From positions 1,116,001 through 1,180,000 of the forward strand of contig JACONQ010000010.1 in the NCBI GenBank assembly GCA_014281115.1: a stretch of DNA of 64,000 nucleotides, given 5' to 3'. This stretch comes from Laburnicola sp. R22_1. Taxonomy: Eukaryota; Ascomycota; Dothideomycetes; Pleosporales; Didymosphaeriaceae. Under the pieces are notes generated by a model that saw only the letters and a program-made list of their open reading frames with translations, had not been told where the DNA came from and ran no database searches. The translations under genes and the position numbers were made by a program. Below, one piece after another: positions 12,575 to 25,151 of this stretch (positions within the stretch are counted from its first letter, which is position 1; every line of letters starts with the position of its first letter).

Positions 12575-13492
12575 CGTATTTGCAGTTGTAGGTATGTTGT
12601 AGACTATGTGTATATGGTTTTTAGATGCAATCCTGGCTCTGTACATGGCACCTCCAGCAGCTAGTCTACATGGACTACACTTGTTATTATCACCTGCGCA
12701 GTATTTGCAGTATCATGCCGATTCGTGCGTCATGAGCGGTTCGGTAGAATCGCCGAGGGTCCGTGTGCACAACCACCCTTGCGTTGCCAGCTTACTTTGG
12801 CAGGTCATCTCGTAACAGACTAACCGTGACTTTGCCAAAATTTGCCAACCTATTCCAAGCCATGCCATGCGGTGGGTAGAGGTACCTAGCCTGGTCGCTA
12901 GGAACAGAACAGTACCGAAGACCGTTTGCAATTTTCATTGATTGGGGCACCCCCTGCGACTCCATCTTCGACGACTTGTGACCCCGCATGCCCACACCGA
13001 GGCTGTCGTTAAAGCCCCTTGCCCGCGCGTTCATGTGTTCACCGGCCCGCTCGTGGGTTTGGACGCCCATAGCAACAACGGGCACTGCCGTGCGTTCCAA
13101 ACCGGAAAATGCGGTATCGTTTGCGACTCGCTCTCCAGTATTCACATGGCTACCTATGCTGTGGAAAGTATCGCGAGAGATGACATTTCCCAGAGATAGA
13201 GGTTCATCAATCCGACGCACCTACTCCGCGTGACTGCGCGTCGTTCTTCCTTTCGATGGCTTCTGTTTTGGGCAGGGATCGACGCGCAGTATCTCGTGTC
13301 TATCCAAATAACGGGACTCTGTCTTAGCGCAGCAAACTCATACCAAAAGGTGTTTACTCCGTTCTTAGCATCACCGTGGGTATTCGTATAAGTAACTTAG
13401 TTTCTCCATCCCCTATCAGCAGGCCTGCGGTACGATCCCCCGCCTCCTCCACGTTCGCCATACCTTTGGCGCCAAGGTCAAGCTTCTTCACC
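12575..13492. other. Intergenic region before the beta-glucosidase gene
   Basis: No gene supported. Open frames on both strands at 12792-13233 mirror one another and lack known motifs. The 3' part is the promoter of the beta-glucosidase gene; a TATA-like TCGTATAAG lies near 13383-13391. Confidence 0.45.
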
Positions 13493-16464
13493 ATGTTCTC
13501 GTTTGTTCTACTGTCCTTATCGTCACTGGCAGCGGGTGCCGCCATCGAAAAGCGCATACCCGTTCCGGCTGGTTACAATGCTCTTTCGTCCTATCCTGCT
13601 CCCCACGGGGGCTGGGTGCCCGAATGGGCCGACAGTTATCGAAAAGCGTCTGCGGTTGTCGCGAACATGACTCTGGCCGAGAAGACGAACGTGACATCAG
13701 GCACCGGCCTCTTCATGGGACGATGTGTCGGCAACACGGGGAGCGCGTTAAGAGTTGGTATTCCAAACCTCTGCTTGCAAGACGGTCCGCTGGGCATTCG
13801 CAACACCGATCACAACACGGCGTTTCCGGCTGGTATCACAGTAGGCGCCACTTTCGACAAAGATTTGATGCGACGTCGTGGTGACGCCCTCGGCGAAGAG
13901 TTCCGAGGGAAAGGAATCAATGTCTACCTGGGCCCATCCGTAGGCCCACTTGGCCGCAAACCACGAGGAGGGAGGAACTGGGAGGGCTTTGGATCGGATC
14001 CTGTCCTTCAGGCTTTCGGTGCCGCGCTCACCATCGAGGGGGTCCAGAGCAAGGGCGTCATTGCGACAATCAAGCATTGGATCGCGAACGAGCAGGAGAT
14101 GTACAGGATGTACAGTCTCGTCCAAGACGGCATCTCTTCCAACTTGGACGACAGAACTCTGCACGAGCTCTACGCATGGCCGTTTGCTGAGAGTGTCCGC
14201 TCCGGTGTTGGCTCGGTGATGATTGCCTACAACGCTGTAAGTTACATTTGCAGCAAACTTCAGCTTTCCTGATCATTCTCGCCTCACTGTCGTTGACGAC
14301 AAGGCGCTACTTGTGGCTTCGGAGATGCATATTCCATGTTACAACAAGGTTACTAACAATTATAGGTGAACGGATCGGCATGCTCGCAGAACAGCTATCT
14401 CATCAACCACGTCCTCAAGGACGAGCTCGGTTTCCAAGGCTTCGTCATGTCAGACTGGTTGGCCACCATATCTGGTGTGGCCGCCGCTCTGGCCGGACTG
14501 GATATGAACATGCCCGGCGATATTCACACTGTCCCCCTTCTTACTGGCCAATCTTATTGGATGTATGAATACAGCAGATCTGTCTTGAACGGCTCGATTC
14601 CGGTCGATCGTTTGGACGACTCTATTACTCGTATCCTCGCAGCATACTATCAGATGAAACAAGACGAGGATTACCCTGAACCCAACTTTTCCGCAAACAC
14701 GCAGGATGCTGAAGGGTAAGTTCATCACCGCTTTCTACTATCGTCTGACTAGCGCGTGTCACGTCCACTCTCTGGACTAGGAGCCAACGCAGCGATTTCA
14801 ACAACCCTTTGAAGCGGCTGCTAACGTGTTATCCTACAGGCCAATCTATCCGGCAGCTTTGGGCTCACCACGTGGTGTCGTCAATGAGTTCGTTGATGTC
14901 CAAGCAGATCATGCGGTCGTAGCAAAGGAGGTTGCACGGGATGCTATCACGCTACTGAAGAATGCTAACGGCACCTTGCCGTTGTCTAACGCCGCGACCC
15001 TGAAGGTGTTTGGCACAGATGCGGAGAAGAATCCTGATGGAATCAATTCCTGTGCGGATCAAGGCTGCAACAAGGGCACACTCGGCATGGGTTGGGGCAG
15101 TGGCTCCGCTCGCTATCCATACATGGACTCTCCCATTGACGGCCTCAAGTCACGCGGTGCCAACTACACCTTTTTCAACACCGACTCCTTTCCTTCCAAC
15201 TCGAACCCCTCGGCTGACGATGTTGCGCTCGTCTTCGTCACTGCTGATTCTGGGGAGAATTACATCACAGTCGAGGGCAACCCTGGAGACCGAACCAACT
15301 CGAAGCTCAATCTCTGGCACAACGGTGACAGGCTCATCAAGGACGTTGCTGCCAAATACTCCAATGTTGTTGTCATCGTGCATACTGTAGGACCAGTCCT
15401 ACTGGAAGAGTGGCACGATCTGCCTTCTGTCAAGGCTGTATGTATAGCAGTTGTTGACTGTCCGTTGCATTCTAACTCAAACACAGGTACTCTTCGCACA
15501 CTTGCCGGGCCAAGAAGCAGGCGACAGTTTGATGCAGGTTCTCTACGGTGACGTCTCGCCATCGGGTCATCTCCCGTACACAATTCCTATGTCTGAAGAC
15601 GACTATCCCAGTAGTGTATCCCTGGTATGTTACCTACTACTATGCAGACATAGGTCCCTGTTGCTAACAAAAGATGTACAGGTGGGCTTCCAGTTCGGAC
15701 AGCCTCAAGATACCTTCACCGAGGGTCTGTACATCGACTACCGCCACTTCAACAAGGAAGGCATCACACCACGCTACGCCTTCGGCCATGGACTCAGCTA
15801 CACAAGCTTCTCCTTTTCCGATGCAACAATCACAGCAGCAACCGCATTGACGTCTACACCGCCAGCACGCCCGGCCAAAGGCGAAACCCCTGCCTATTCT
15901 ACCGAGATTCCGCCAGCGTCTGAGGCATACTGGGACGAGAGTATCCGCCGTATTCCGCGCTACAAATACTCTTTCCTAGACAAGTCGGATGCCGACAACG
16001 CAGCTGCCGTCGGGAACTCGACCAAGGAATACCCCTACCCACCCGGCTATTCCAACGAGCAGACCGCCGGAGTCGCAGCCGGCGGTGCCCAAGGCGGCAA
16101 TCCAGCTCTGTTCGAGACGGCATTCGACATGTCCGTGACGGTGACCAACACGGGCAACACAACCGGCAAAGCGGTCGCACAGCTCTACGTCCAATTCCCG
16201 TCGGGCATCTCTTTCGACACGCCCATCATCCAGCTGCGCGACTTTGAGAAGACCAAGGAGCTGGCGGCGGGCGAGAGCCAGGTCCTCCAGCTGCGCGTCA
16301 CGCGCAAGGATCTCAGCGTGTGGGATGTCGTGAGCCAGAACTGGGTGGTTCCGGACGTGGGTGGCGACTACGGCATCTGGGTGGGCGAGAGCTCGGATCG
16401 GTTGGCGTTGCGGTGTGGCACGCAGACGGGGAGCTGCAAGGGCGGCCAGACGAGCCCAGTGTAG
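13493..16464 (+). CDS. Secreted beta-glucosidase, glycoside hydrolase family 3
   Basis: Releases glucose from beta-linked oligosaccharides such as cellobiose, outside the cell. Five exons: 13493-14236, 14366-14715, 14840-15437, 15487-15624, 15682-16464; 870 residues, phases consistent. A signal peptide covers residues 1-17. The N-terminal TIM barrel contains [21 protein letters not shown], the KHWIANEQE segment and the nucleophile Asp278 in GFVMSDW. The C-terminal alpha/beta sandwich carries GQEAGDSL and GHLPYTIP. The fibronectin III-like domain ([19 protein letters not shown]) ends the protein. Several N-glycosylation sequons are present. The fourth intron (15625-15681) is 57 nt, a multiple of three, and has no stop, so retention would add 19 residues. 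Confidence 0.94.
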
Positions 16465-18400
16465 TATCCTGTGTTTACGCGCGTGCTGGTGCCTACGTAA
16501 TGTCTTTTGTTGTCGGTCGGTTTATGCTATGTATATGTCCTATGTCTAATTTTAACTTGTAATTCAATTGGTATGTATGCGACGGAGAGAGATGTTTGTG
16601 GTTTGTTCTCGTTCCTGACACTGTGGTGGGTAGCACGAGGGTACACAAGAATTGGGAATAGTACGTGGAGGGGAGGGACGTTGGTTCAAAACAGCGTGTG
16701 TAGGAAAGACAGGCGCGAGGATGGGCGGACGGCGGAAGGTGCGAGGGGCGATATCTCGTGGTAGTAGTAAGGAAGTCGCATATAATATAGCAATATAGCT
16801 ACTAAGCAGGGGGCTCTGCCTTTGTTGTCATGTTATTTGAGATGAACCTTAGCCTTTGTCGTTCTACCCCTAGGTAGTTAATTTAACATCACATAGCAAT
16901 ATAGCAACGACCGATATACGCGCGTCGACGTGTCGGAGGCCTTTCAATAGGTAGGCCACTCTCTGCCGGACGATGTCCAATGCAGAAACTTTTGCGGTCG
17001 CGTGATCGCGCAATATCAATATGTGGGCATTCCACCCCCCACCGACGGCTCATGCTGTGGTACCGATATCCGCTTCCGAGCCTGGGAACTTGGAGATCAC
17101 ACGGCGTTCCGTGGCCGGATTCGGCAGATGATTCGATGGCACAGGGATCGCATAGTGCGGGGGACGCGGGACCTGGATGAAGGACAAGGAAAGGGGTAGC
17201 ACAGCATGTGCATGCGTTGGAGGGGTACTGTAACCGTGACGAGGTTTAGTGCGGGGAGAGGGGGAGGTGCCATCATCCTGAATATAGCTCAACATGGGTG
17301 GATTATGGGTGTAGCCAACGAATAGCCAGGGAGGTCAAGGGGTCGACGTTGCACAGAAAGGGGGGGGAGGCATTGGGTGCAATTTGGGGGTCGGAGGAGG
17401 CAAGCATGGATCGTAAGCAGGCAAGCGGTAGAATCTTGCTTACGCCCAACACCATATAAAATAGCCGGATAGCAGCAGAGAATGTTGGCAATATTCCGCG
17501 CCGTGCGGAGACGAGTCAAACTGATGTCGAAGAGGATTGACGCAGCTGAGACATGCAGATGTTGACAAGGGAGAGCTGCACTGCGGAAAGGCCATCGAAT
17601 CATGGCAGGAGGCGGTGGAAATTCTAGAATGCGCTCGTAATTACTATTACTGATACCTCTATATGTCTATGTGCCTATAGTAGGCTAGCCGAGTAGAGCA
17701 TGGCCGATAGCGAGGGCGAGGTTCCTGGGTGGCTTGAAGGTGCTTGGCACTGCTTGCAGTGATATTGGCTTGGCATGGAAGCGCCCGTCGTCTACGCGTA
17801 CAAAGGTGAGAGCCGGGGTTGTCGGTGCTAGCTGTGCTGGGCCAGACTTGGCTATATTGGCCTGCACCAGCCAGCTGCCGCACCCGCCGGCCATCGAATC
17901 GTCCTTTCCGGCAACGCCTCGAGGCGCTTCTGGGGCCTTTATCCATGTTGAGCGACGAACGGGATGGTGGCTTGCAGCAAGCGCCCTCACAATGAAATAG
18001 GTCGCCGCTGCTCCCAGATGGGACAGCCCTGTCGTCGCTGCACCAAAGGATAATAAACCCACACGACCAGCACCGTCGCCAGCGTCTTTGCAGCCGGCCA
18101 TCGACACTCGCACCCGCCGCCGCTCCCACCGCCGCTCCCACCGCCGCTCTGTTGCCCGATCCGTCGTCGAACCGTTACCCCCCGGCTTCTGCGAGGGACA
18201 CGCACCGAAACCACCCGTCGACACGGGACACGGCGCGTGCACGAGGCCCAGCCGCACGCAGCGTCACGGCCATGGTCTGCGAGCCCCCGCGACGGGCGTG
18301 CAAGTAATCATAGAAGCCCCGGTGGGCCTCCGAGAAGAATAGAATTCACCTCGCGAGGCACGGCCAGCCCTGGCGAAACGTGAGCCGCGAGCCGCCAGCC
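16465..18400. other. Intergenic region with a repeat relic
   Basis: No gene supported. A minus-strand frame at 17685-18257 (190 residues) has Arg/Gly/Ala-rich composition without a domain. Positions 18117-18150 hold three near-identical copies of CCGCCGCTCCCA. A repeat relic shared with the MITE at 38.7 kb lies at 16806-16887. A stretch of short AT-rich sequence surrounds it (16770-16920). Confidence 0.5.
16806..16887 (-). repeat. Dispersed repeat shared with the interior of the MITE at 38.7 kb
   Basis: Begins GCAGGGGGCTCTGC and ends TAGGTAGTTAATTTAAC, with GCCTTTGTCGTTCTACC between. The reverse complement of 38721-38783 has the same blocks in the same order, separated by a shorter spacer. 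No matching TIRs were found here, so it may be a decayed MITE or a shared internal module. It is flanked by two copies of AGCAATATAG (about 16788 and 16896). Confidence 0.7.
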
Positions 18401-19618
18401 ATGCTGTCGCACCATCATGCCGCCGCACGGGAGCAGCCCGCGAGTCCCTTCATCAAGCAGCGCCGACGCCGCAGTCGACTGCTTGCCGGCATTTCGTCGT
18501 CGTCGTCCGCCCGCTGCTCTGGCCTGCTGCTGCTGCTCTTGGCGCTGCTGTCGTGCGTCTCCCTGTCCGAAGCACATGGTAGTAGACGAGCAAGAGCAGG
18601 AGCAAGTTCAAGGCCAGCGCTCCTGCCCGGCACTGTACCCGCGTGGGAAGGGCCCTCTCTCGTTCTCGACGCCAGCGAGCCGCCCATGGTCCCGCCATTC
18701 ATGCCTCCAGCGCACCATGGAGACGCGACAAGAACTGCATCCGCCCCACCATCCAAGAGGAGCCTCGAGACCGACCCCAAGGCCAGCGGCGCCGGCTTCG
18801 AGATCCCGCGCGCCTTTGACTCGGCCCTGTCCAACAACTTCACCAACAACTGCGCCGCCTTCTTCAAGACGATGCTGACAAGCGACACCGTAAACGACTG
18901 CCACCCCTTCTCCCTGATGCTCCAGGTGCGTCCAGCTACCTGCACGAATGCTCGGAATTGTCACTGACGCGGTTGCAGACATCGAATAGCCTCTTCCAAG
19001 CATCCAAATCCTTCGTTCGTATCACGCAGACTCTTGAGGCGACGTGTTCTACGGATTCAACACGATGTACGGCGGGCACCAACGACCTTGCGCTCCAGCT
19101 CCTCACCGACGATGCGTGCAAAGTCGACTACGACAACAACAATCCGCAGGTGGTGCAGGCTTACAATGGCCTTATAGCATACGAACCCCTGTACCGGGCG
19201 AGCTGCCTGCGGGATGATGATGGTAGCTTTTGTAAGGACATGGCCGTATTGCCGTTTACGGGCTCAACTGATTGCGTGAGCAGGTTACGCGAATGCTGTC
19301 ACAAACACCACGTCCGAAGGAGCCGATGCAATCCCGTTTTACCTGCCTCTTGGCCTGAGCATGCCCAGCGGCGCGCGTCCAACGTGCAACTCGTGTCTCC
19401 AAGACGAAATGGCCATCTTCTCCGCTTTTGCCAGCAACTCGACACAGCCAGCCAGCCAGACCTACGCGGGTGCTGCCCACATCATCTCCATATACTGCGG
19501 CAACACCTTCGTCAACGTAACCGCCGCGCCACTGAAAGGCGCTGCTTCCACCACGACCGCGACCCTTACGCCGACGATATCTCTGTTAATAATGCTCTTC
19601 GTTTTCTTCTTCCAGTAG
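18401..19618 (+). CDS. Cys-rich, probably GPI-anchored cell-surface protein (DUF7729-like)
   Basis: Three exons: 18401-18925, 18979-19231, 19284-19618; 370 residues. An N-terminal basic stretch is followed by a Leu-rich membrane segment (residues about 45-62), best read as a signal anchor or signal peptide. The conserved core starts at FTNNCAAFFKTML, runs through CHPFSLMLQTSNSLFQ and TLEATC, and ends in SGARPTCNSCLQDEM and IISIYCG; paired cysteines suggest disulfides. The C-terminus is a hydrophobic tail (TPTISLLIMLFVFFFQ) preceded by a small-residue region, as in GPI attachment signals. I recall this arrangement as the fungal DUF7729 family, from memory only. No catalytic residues are recognised. 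Start: the first ATG in frame. Confidence 0.75.
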
Positions 19619-20855
19619 TGGGAGGAAGCATCTTATTAATTTCTAATGTACATATCACGATCTGGAATCCCTTGGCCATTTCCGGTCAAAGCATTTAGCG
19701 ATGGCGTTTGGGATTGGCCATTTTCTTTTGTTGCCCGGCCGGGAGGACGTGGCCGCGTGGATACCCATGGAGTGTTGAAAGGCGGAGGGTGGCTTACTGT
19801 TGGTTCTCTCAATGACGGTTAAAAATAACCGACCGACTTTCTGATTGGAACCGCAATCTTAGAGGGAGAGGGATATCCTTACCAACCGCACTATCATCGA
19901 TAGTATTCTTTAATTAGACCGATGTGGTGGCCCGGCTGTCGTACAAAGGCCCTTGAACTTCAATGTAGACATTAGACAATCTATCTATTGCACCCGCGTG
20001 GTACAATGTAGTAATGTACGAGCCTTTGTCTCTGTTGCCTAGTTATTTGGCTTCGTGCTCTTCGGCACTACGGCGCCCGTGAGCTGGCGACCGACGCAAG
20101 CCAGGCCCACAACTGTGCGTATGCACCAACCGGGTACCTGCGCGATCATCGTCAGCAACGCAGGCGTCATCGCCGCTGCTGTGGGCTTACGATGGGCGGC
20201 CCGACTTGTCTTAGGGCATCTTGCCGAACGCGCCGCGCCGTGACCTGAAACAGTCACGTGGTGGATTCCTCAGGCGAGCTCATGTACGGGGGTTCTTTAG
20301 TCCCACGGTTCGACGTCGTAACAACCCCTGATTGTCCGGAGCCGCAGCCTCCCACGCCGCAAATTCCATGCGTCCCCTTCGCCCGCTCACGGTGCCCATT
20401 GCGAGCTCCCCGGTCTTCAGTCGTCGACATTGTCACTATTGCTCTGCTTGGGTGTGGAGAAACCTGGAGCATGGATGGAGAGAGCCCTCAAACATCCTCT
20501 CATATCAAGTCGGAATATATTGTGGGAACGCTTGCCAGGATGCAGGGAGCGGGTAACACCCTGTGACAGGCGTATATCCCAAACGCCAACGCGTTTGATG
20601 GCTGTCAGCCATGGTGGCAGCGGACATCCATGTCGGCCATTTGTACTTGCGAGGGCCATTTCTATCCCTTCAATTCAATCGTCAAGTCCTCCTTTCTTCT
20701 TTCTATGCTCCAGTAATACTTCTTTCAGCCACTGTCGCTCTTTTTCGGATGTTATCCGGACTTTGGTCTGCCCACACTCTCTGTATCGATCTGTCCGACG
20801 TCATTTCTTGCCCGTTTGCGCTTTCCTAATTTCGATACGACATATTTGAACAACC
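19619..20855. other. Intergenic region
   Basis: No gene supported. Frames on both strands at 20258-20659 overlap each other and are shadows in GC-balanced sequence. Position 19890 onward holds an imperfect inverted repeat (ACTATC ATC GATAGT). The 3' end, CT-rich at 20660-20720, is likely the promoter and leader of the next gene. Confidence 0.45.
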
Positions 20856-22850
20856 ATGACAGACTCTATGGCTCAAACCTCACTTGGCCTACCTCCGTCT
20901 TCACGGCATGACATCATCAGCGCGCTGCTAAATGCATATGGAAATTCATTCGAGGGTGGTGACAACTCACCATACACATTGTCACCCGTTCCATCGTTCA
21001 AAGAGCTGCCTCCGCCCCCGCCTCCAGAGGAAGAGCGGGAATATAGTAACGAGAAACCTCTACCACCGGTGGGCCACATGAGCATGCGCTTCCAACTGCG
21101 AGGTAAGAACCCATTTCCTAAAATATGGTGAAGCTTGTGTACTGGGCAGCGGGATGAATCGTCGGTGGTTGCACAGCGCAGCCAGCATTCACTTCTTGGC
21201 ATAGCAACGAGCAGCAGCCTTGGCAATCTGCTGCCCCGTTAAATCTTGACGCGTCCCACTTTCCACTGCTTTCCCCTCGCCATGCACCTTGCATCCCCCC
21301 GAAGTACAGATTGCTAACGTGACGAAGTAGATGAGCCAGCATCACCCGAATCGCCAGACGGATCGCGAAGTTCTCTAGACAACCCGCCGACCAAGATTGT
21401 CTCGAAGCGCCTAAATCGCAGTTCGAAACCGCCGTCCTTGAGGCTCACCATAAGCAACGGATCCACGGCAACATTGCCCAGCGCTCCAACACTCGCATCA
21501 CAACCAAACGCGCAGACTCCAACGGATAAGCCTGCGCTAGAAGAAAAGTCACTTCCTCCGCCACCACCGCCTGGGAAATCTGAACGCCGACAGCAACCAT
21601 CCCCAATGGGCAACCAAAACTCGAAAGAGAGGCCTCCGCGGAAAGACTCACTGCAATCGCAAGATGGCAGCAGTGACGGAGCGCAGGTAGTAAAGAGAAA
21701 GCCCCTGGCCAAATTCACATCTCTTGCTGATCTTGGAAACGGCCCTAGGGGTGGCAAAGGTGGACCGCTTCCTCAGCCGCGAAAGCAGAGTCTTGGAGAG
21801 AGATCAAGCGAGGAACGCCCAGTGACTGCTATCCGGAACGAGATTAAGGATGTCCCACCTCGCGAAACAGGATCTCCTGACAATGCGAGGTCGAATGATC
21901 AGCCCGCCTCGCAGCAGATGCCCCGGATCGTCAACGAACTTCCACCAACTCCCAACGATGAGCCCAGCCCAGGACTGCTGCCGCCGTCGAAGAAGCCTTT
22001 CGGGGGAATCGGTCTGCCATCCAACCCAAAGCACAGGAAAGGTAAAAGCAGCACCGGCTTTGACATGTTGAAAGGCGCCAGCTCTCCTCGGCCACAACTT
22101 GCTGCACCGGGTACCATAACGCCGGGACCTACGCCACCTCTAGACAACATGGATCAGATGCAGCAGAGCAGCGTGAACCAAGACCAGCAGTTGTCGGAGG
22201 AGGTGCCCGTAATGGTGAAAGACCAGAGCCGTCCATTTAGTTTTGAGCCTGCTCCTCCTTCACCGCAAAAGCCAGCCGAAGAAGAACCAGGCTCGACGGC
22301 TGCGCTGCCTACTGACGTTGTGTCTCCGATCGAGCCGCCAATCACCAAGCCCACTTTCCCCCCGCGATCAGCTTCACGCGCCCCTCCCGCCTTCGCTAGT
22401 CTTCCGCCCCAGCAACGCTCAGCTATTCCTGAGGAGTCCGAATCGAGCCCTGTCAGCCCAGATACGCCGCCGTTTGTTCCTCTCACCGTGGAGCCTGCAC
22501 ACTCTACCGCTCCTCCAATCAACGAGAAGCACCACAACTGCTATTCAAAGCATGCAACCTTTGTTTGGAGCCGAAACACCTTTCAGCCCATGCCGTGCAT
22601 GATTTGCCACAACAACGACCAGGAGAGGAAATGGGCTTGTGTGTGGTGCCAGTTGAGGGTTTGCGTCGATTGCAGCAGGGAATTGACCAGGACACCGGGG
22701 CGGAATCTCAAGGCGGTCATCGAGAAACGAGGCGCAAATCTTGTCAAGACTGGTTCGGGGAAGGAACAGAAGCATGATAGCGGTAATCCCGCTCTAGTCG
22801 TTTGGGATGCGGATGCAGAGGATCTGGGTGACAGGATGGACTTTTCCTAG
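20856..22850 (+). CDS. Pro-rich protein with a C-terminal Cys/His cluster, function unknown
   Basis: Two exons, 20856-21102 and 21331-22850, joined by a 228-nt intron (long for this window); 588 residues. Residues 1-450 are low-complexity and Pro/Ser-rich, with several poly-Pro runs (LPPPPPPE, LPPPPPPG) that could bind SH3 or WW domains. Only the last 110 residues look folded: HNCYSKHATFVWSRN, PCMICHNNDQERKWACVWC and RVCVDCSREL. The CxxC, CVWC and CVDC pairs plus His suggest a small zinc-binding module related in spacing to C1/PHD-like folds. The family seems restricted to filamentous fungi as far as I know. A scaffold role in signalling or polarity is a guess from the poly-Pro content. Confidence 0.78.
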
Positions 22851-24107
22851 GGTTGAAGTGGGAATATGAACGTGGTTCTGGATTATGATGAAAATTACCT
22901 TCGAGCTGGGTAATGGACACGCGGTGGTTCTGTAAGCATTTAAGCATGGAAGGAGTTCTGGGTAGTCACCGTGCAGTAGCCGAATGCGCACCGAATGTTA
23001 TGTCTTAGTAATTCAGTGCTGGACCGCGCGCTATCTAATGTGAGGTTTTGTGAGCAGATGCATCTTGCTGTGTGTTACCCCAGGATAAGTGATGCAAACA
23101 CCAAGATCTGGACTGAAGGCTGTTCGTGAGGTGACTTGAGATACATTCACATGTAAAAAGATAGCCTTGATACACCGTCTGGCACTAACTCGCCGCACTA
23201 TAAGCTTCAATACTAACACTACGAACTACTCCCTGACGCTTAACCTTAATAAGTGGGATGTGGCTGATTGTGGAGTGTTGTCGATTGGTAGAGCATGCGG
23301 TTAGCATTAAAGCTTATAGGCAATCGTCCAAAGGTACATGGATGATGGTACATATACATGTGCAGCTCTGGTAACTTCTTATTCATGCCGGATGACCTTG
23401 TGCGGGGTAAGTCGTGGCTTCCGTTCCTTGTCTGCTTCACAATCAACACAAGGCTTTGCCGCTACTCCAACGCTGTCATCTCGCCCAAGGAACGATGGTC
23501 CAGTCGAGTTCAACGATAACAACAGCTCGAAGCTGCTGCCTCCCCCACTGTCCGGGAGACGTATTGATTGTTCAGCAGTACCAAGAACGGCAAGCGCTAC
23601 AGATAAATTTGATGTTCGTATTTCCTCAGCCCAATGTCTTCAGCTGCCGCCTCTGAGCAAACCACGACTCGTCGTTTCAGCCCGCAATCCGCAACACGGA
23701 CGGGCTCCACTCTGACCGGCCCCAGCCTTACCATTCTAGTCATCCTGCGCCACATTCTCCTGCGCCTCAGCAGCTCTGATTCGTCCTCGCTATTTACTCT
23801 CGCTTCCGCCTGTCGCTGTGTGACACGCGAACTGGGCTAAGACGTGTGCCTTGGGGTGCACATTGCTGGCTCGAAGTGGACTAGAGTAGACGAGTACGAT
23901 GTACAGAGCCAGAAGTGGATCTCTTGTGCTTCGGGCTGTGCAGAAAATAGAATTGGTCGGACCACTGCTTTTCGTCGATCGACGCATCTTTAATAAGATG
24001 GTTGACCCTGCTCCACACAGTCTTGAAACTTAGCACTCATCGGCCTTCTTCTGCGATTCACCACGGGACCAAGTGCTCAGCTTGATAGAGAGGAAGGACT
24101 GTTGATC
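22851..24107. other. Intergenic region
   Basis: No gene supported. An open frame at 23338-23715 has no domain and is of low complexity. A tRNA-like string near 23285 (GATTGGTAGAGCATGCGG) lacks a B box and cloverleaf partner and is not called. Confidence 0.45.
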
Positions 24108-25151
24108 ATGGCCGGCACCGACGCGTAAGTCACACGAGGGTTTTCAGTGGTTGTGGACTATGCTTACTATCAGCCTTTGTACAGACCGATCACCCCTCGC
24201 TGGATTCTGGCTGTCCATGCCGTCCAGCTTGTATTCGCCATTGTTGTCCTAAGCCTTGCTGCCTACGGTGTTAGATGGATCGCCTACAATGCCCTCATCT
24301 TTTCAATCGTGGTGGTAAGCACAACCCCTTGCTCTTGACTGGGTAGAGTTGATCACTGACACGCTAAACAGTGTCTCTGTACAATGGCTGTGTGTGCCTA
24401 CCTCATAGCATCGCAACTCTTCCTCCACAAGATGTTCAACGTGTACGTCGCGATTGCTCTGCACAGTTGGCTCTTGATCTTCTGGGTCGTGGATCTTGGT
24501 CTGGTGGCAAACCTAGCTAGGATGTGGGGAGACGGCGAGAGGTGCTACACGACGTCTTACTCCTACGGCTACTATTGCTACACGAAGCGTGACCTGGCCA
24601 AAAGGGAGTCTACTACCCTTGCCGCCTATTACGGAGCTCTCGCTGCGGGAGCCGTCTTTGCCGCAGTGGAGCTGTAAGACAACGTCCATCCTTTTGGCAT
24701 ACAGGAACTGACCTTATCCAGCGTACTTTGGGCCGTATCCGCCGTTGTCATGATCCTTGCTTGGAACAAGCAGCGCACAAATGCTTCCGCAGTCCCTGCT
24801 GCGGTAAACCAGGCGCCGCCTCCCCAATATAACGGCCCCAACAACCAGCAAGCTGTTCCAATGGAGAAGTACAACCAACCTCCGGCACAAGTTCCCCAGA
24901 CGCAGTATGCGCAGCCAGGTCAACCGCAGCAGCAGCAATACACGGCTCCGTATGCCAACGACCCCGTTCCGCGCCAGGACACCGTCAGCCCGGTCTCGCA
25001 AGTGGGAGGCGGATACGTACCGCCGAGTCACAATGTGCCGGGGTTGAACTCACCGCAGCACACAGGCCAGTATGCATATCCTCCAAATGCTTCGGAGCTT
25101 CACACCGCGCCATATAACCCTAATATCCCTGAACTAGGGAATCAAAGATGA
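24108..25151 (+). CDS. MARVEL-like four-span membrane protein
   Basis: Four exons: 24108-24124, 24185-24314, 24372-24673, 24722-25151; 292 residues. The first exon codes for only five and two-thirds codons (MAGTDA with the next exon). The donor GTAAGT is canonical, and the acceptor TTTGTACAG is the only one nearby that keeps phase. Four hydrophobic segments follow: residues about 10-32, 37-65, 72-98 and 125-155, with an arginine near segment 1 and a Cys/Tyr-rich outer loop between segments 3 and 4. This is the MARVEL layout found in fungal membrane-organising proteins. The cytosolic tail (residues 160-292) is Gln/Pro/Tyr-rich (YNQPPAQVPQTQYAQPGQ) and probably disordered. It likely sits in the plasma membrane. 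Confidence 0.82.

Noticed and set aside
17685..18257. 190-residue minus-strand frame
   Set aside because: Arg/Gly-rich chance frame in GC-rich DNA upstream of another gene; no ATG of good context.
23280..23345. tRNA-like string GATTGGTAGAGCATGCGG
   Set aside because: No B box or matching acceptor stem; not a plausible cloverleaf.
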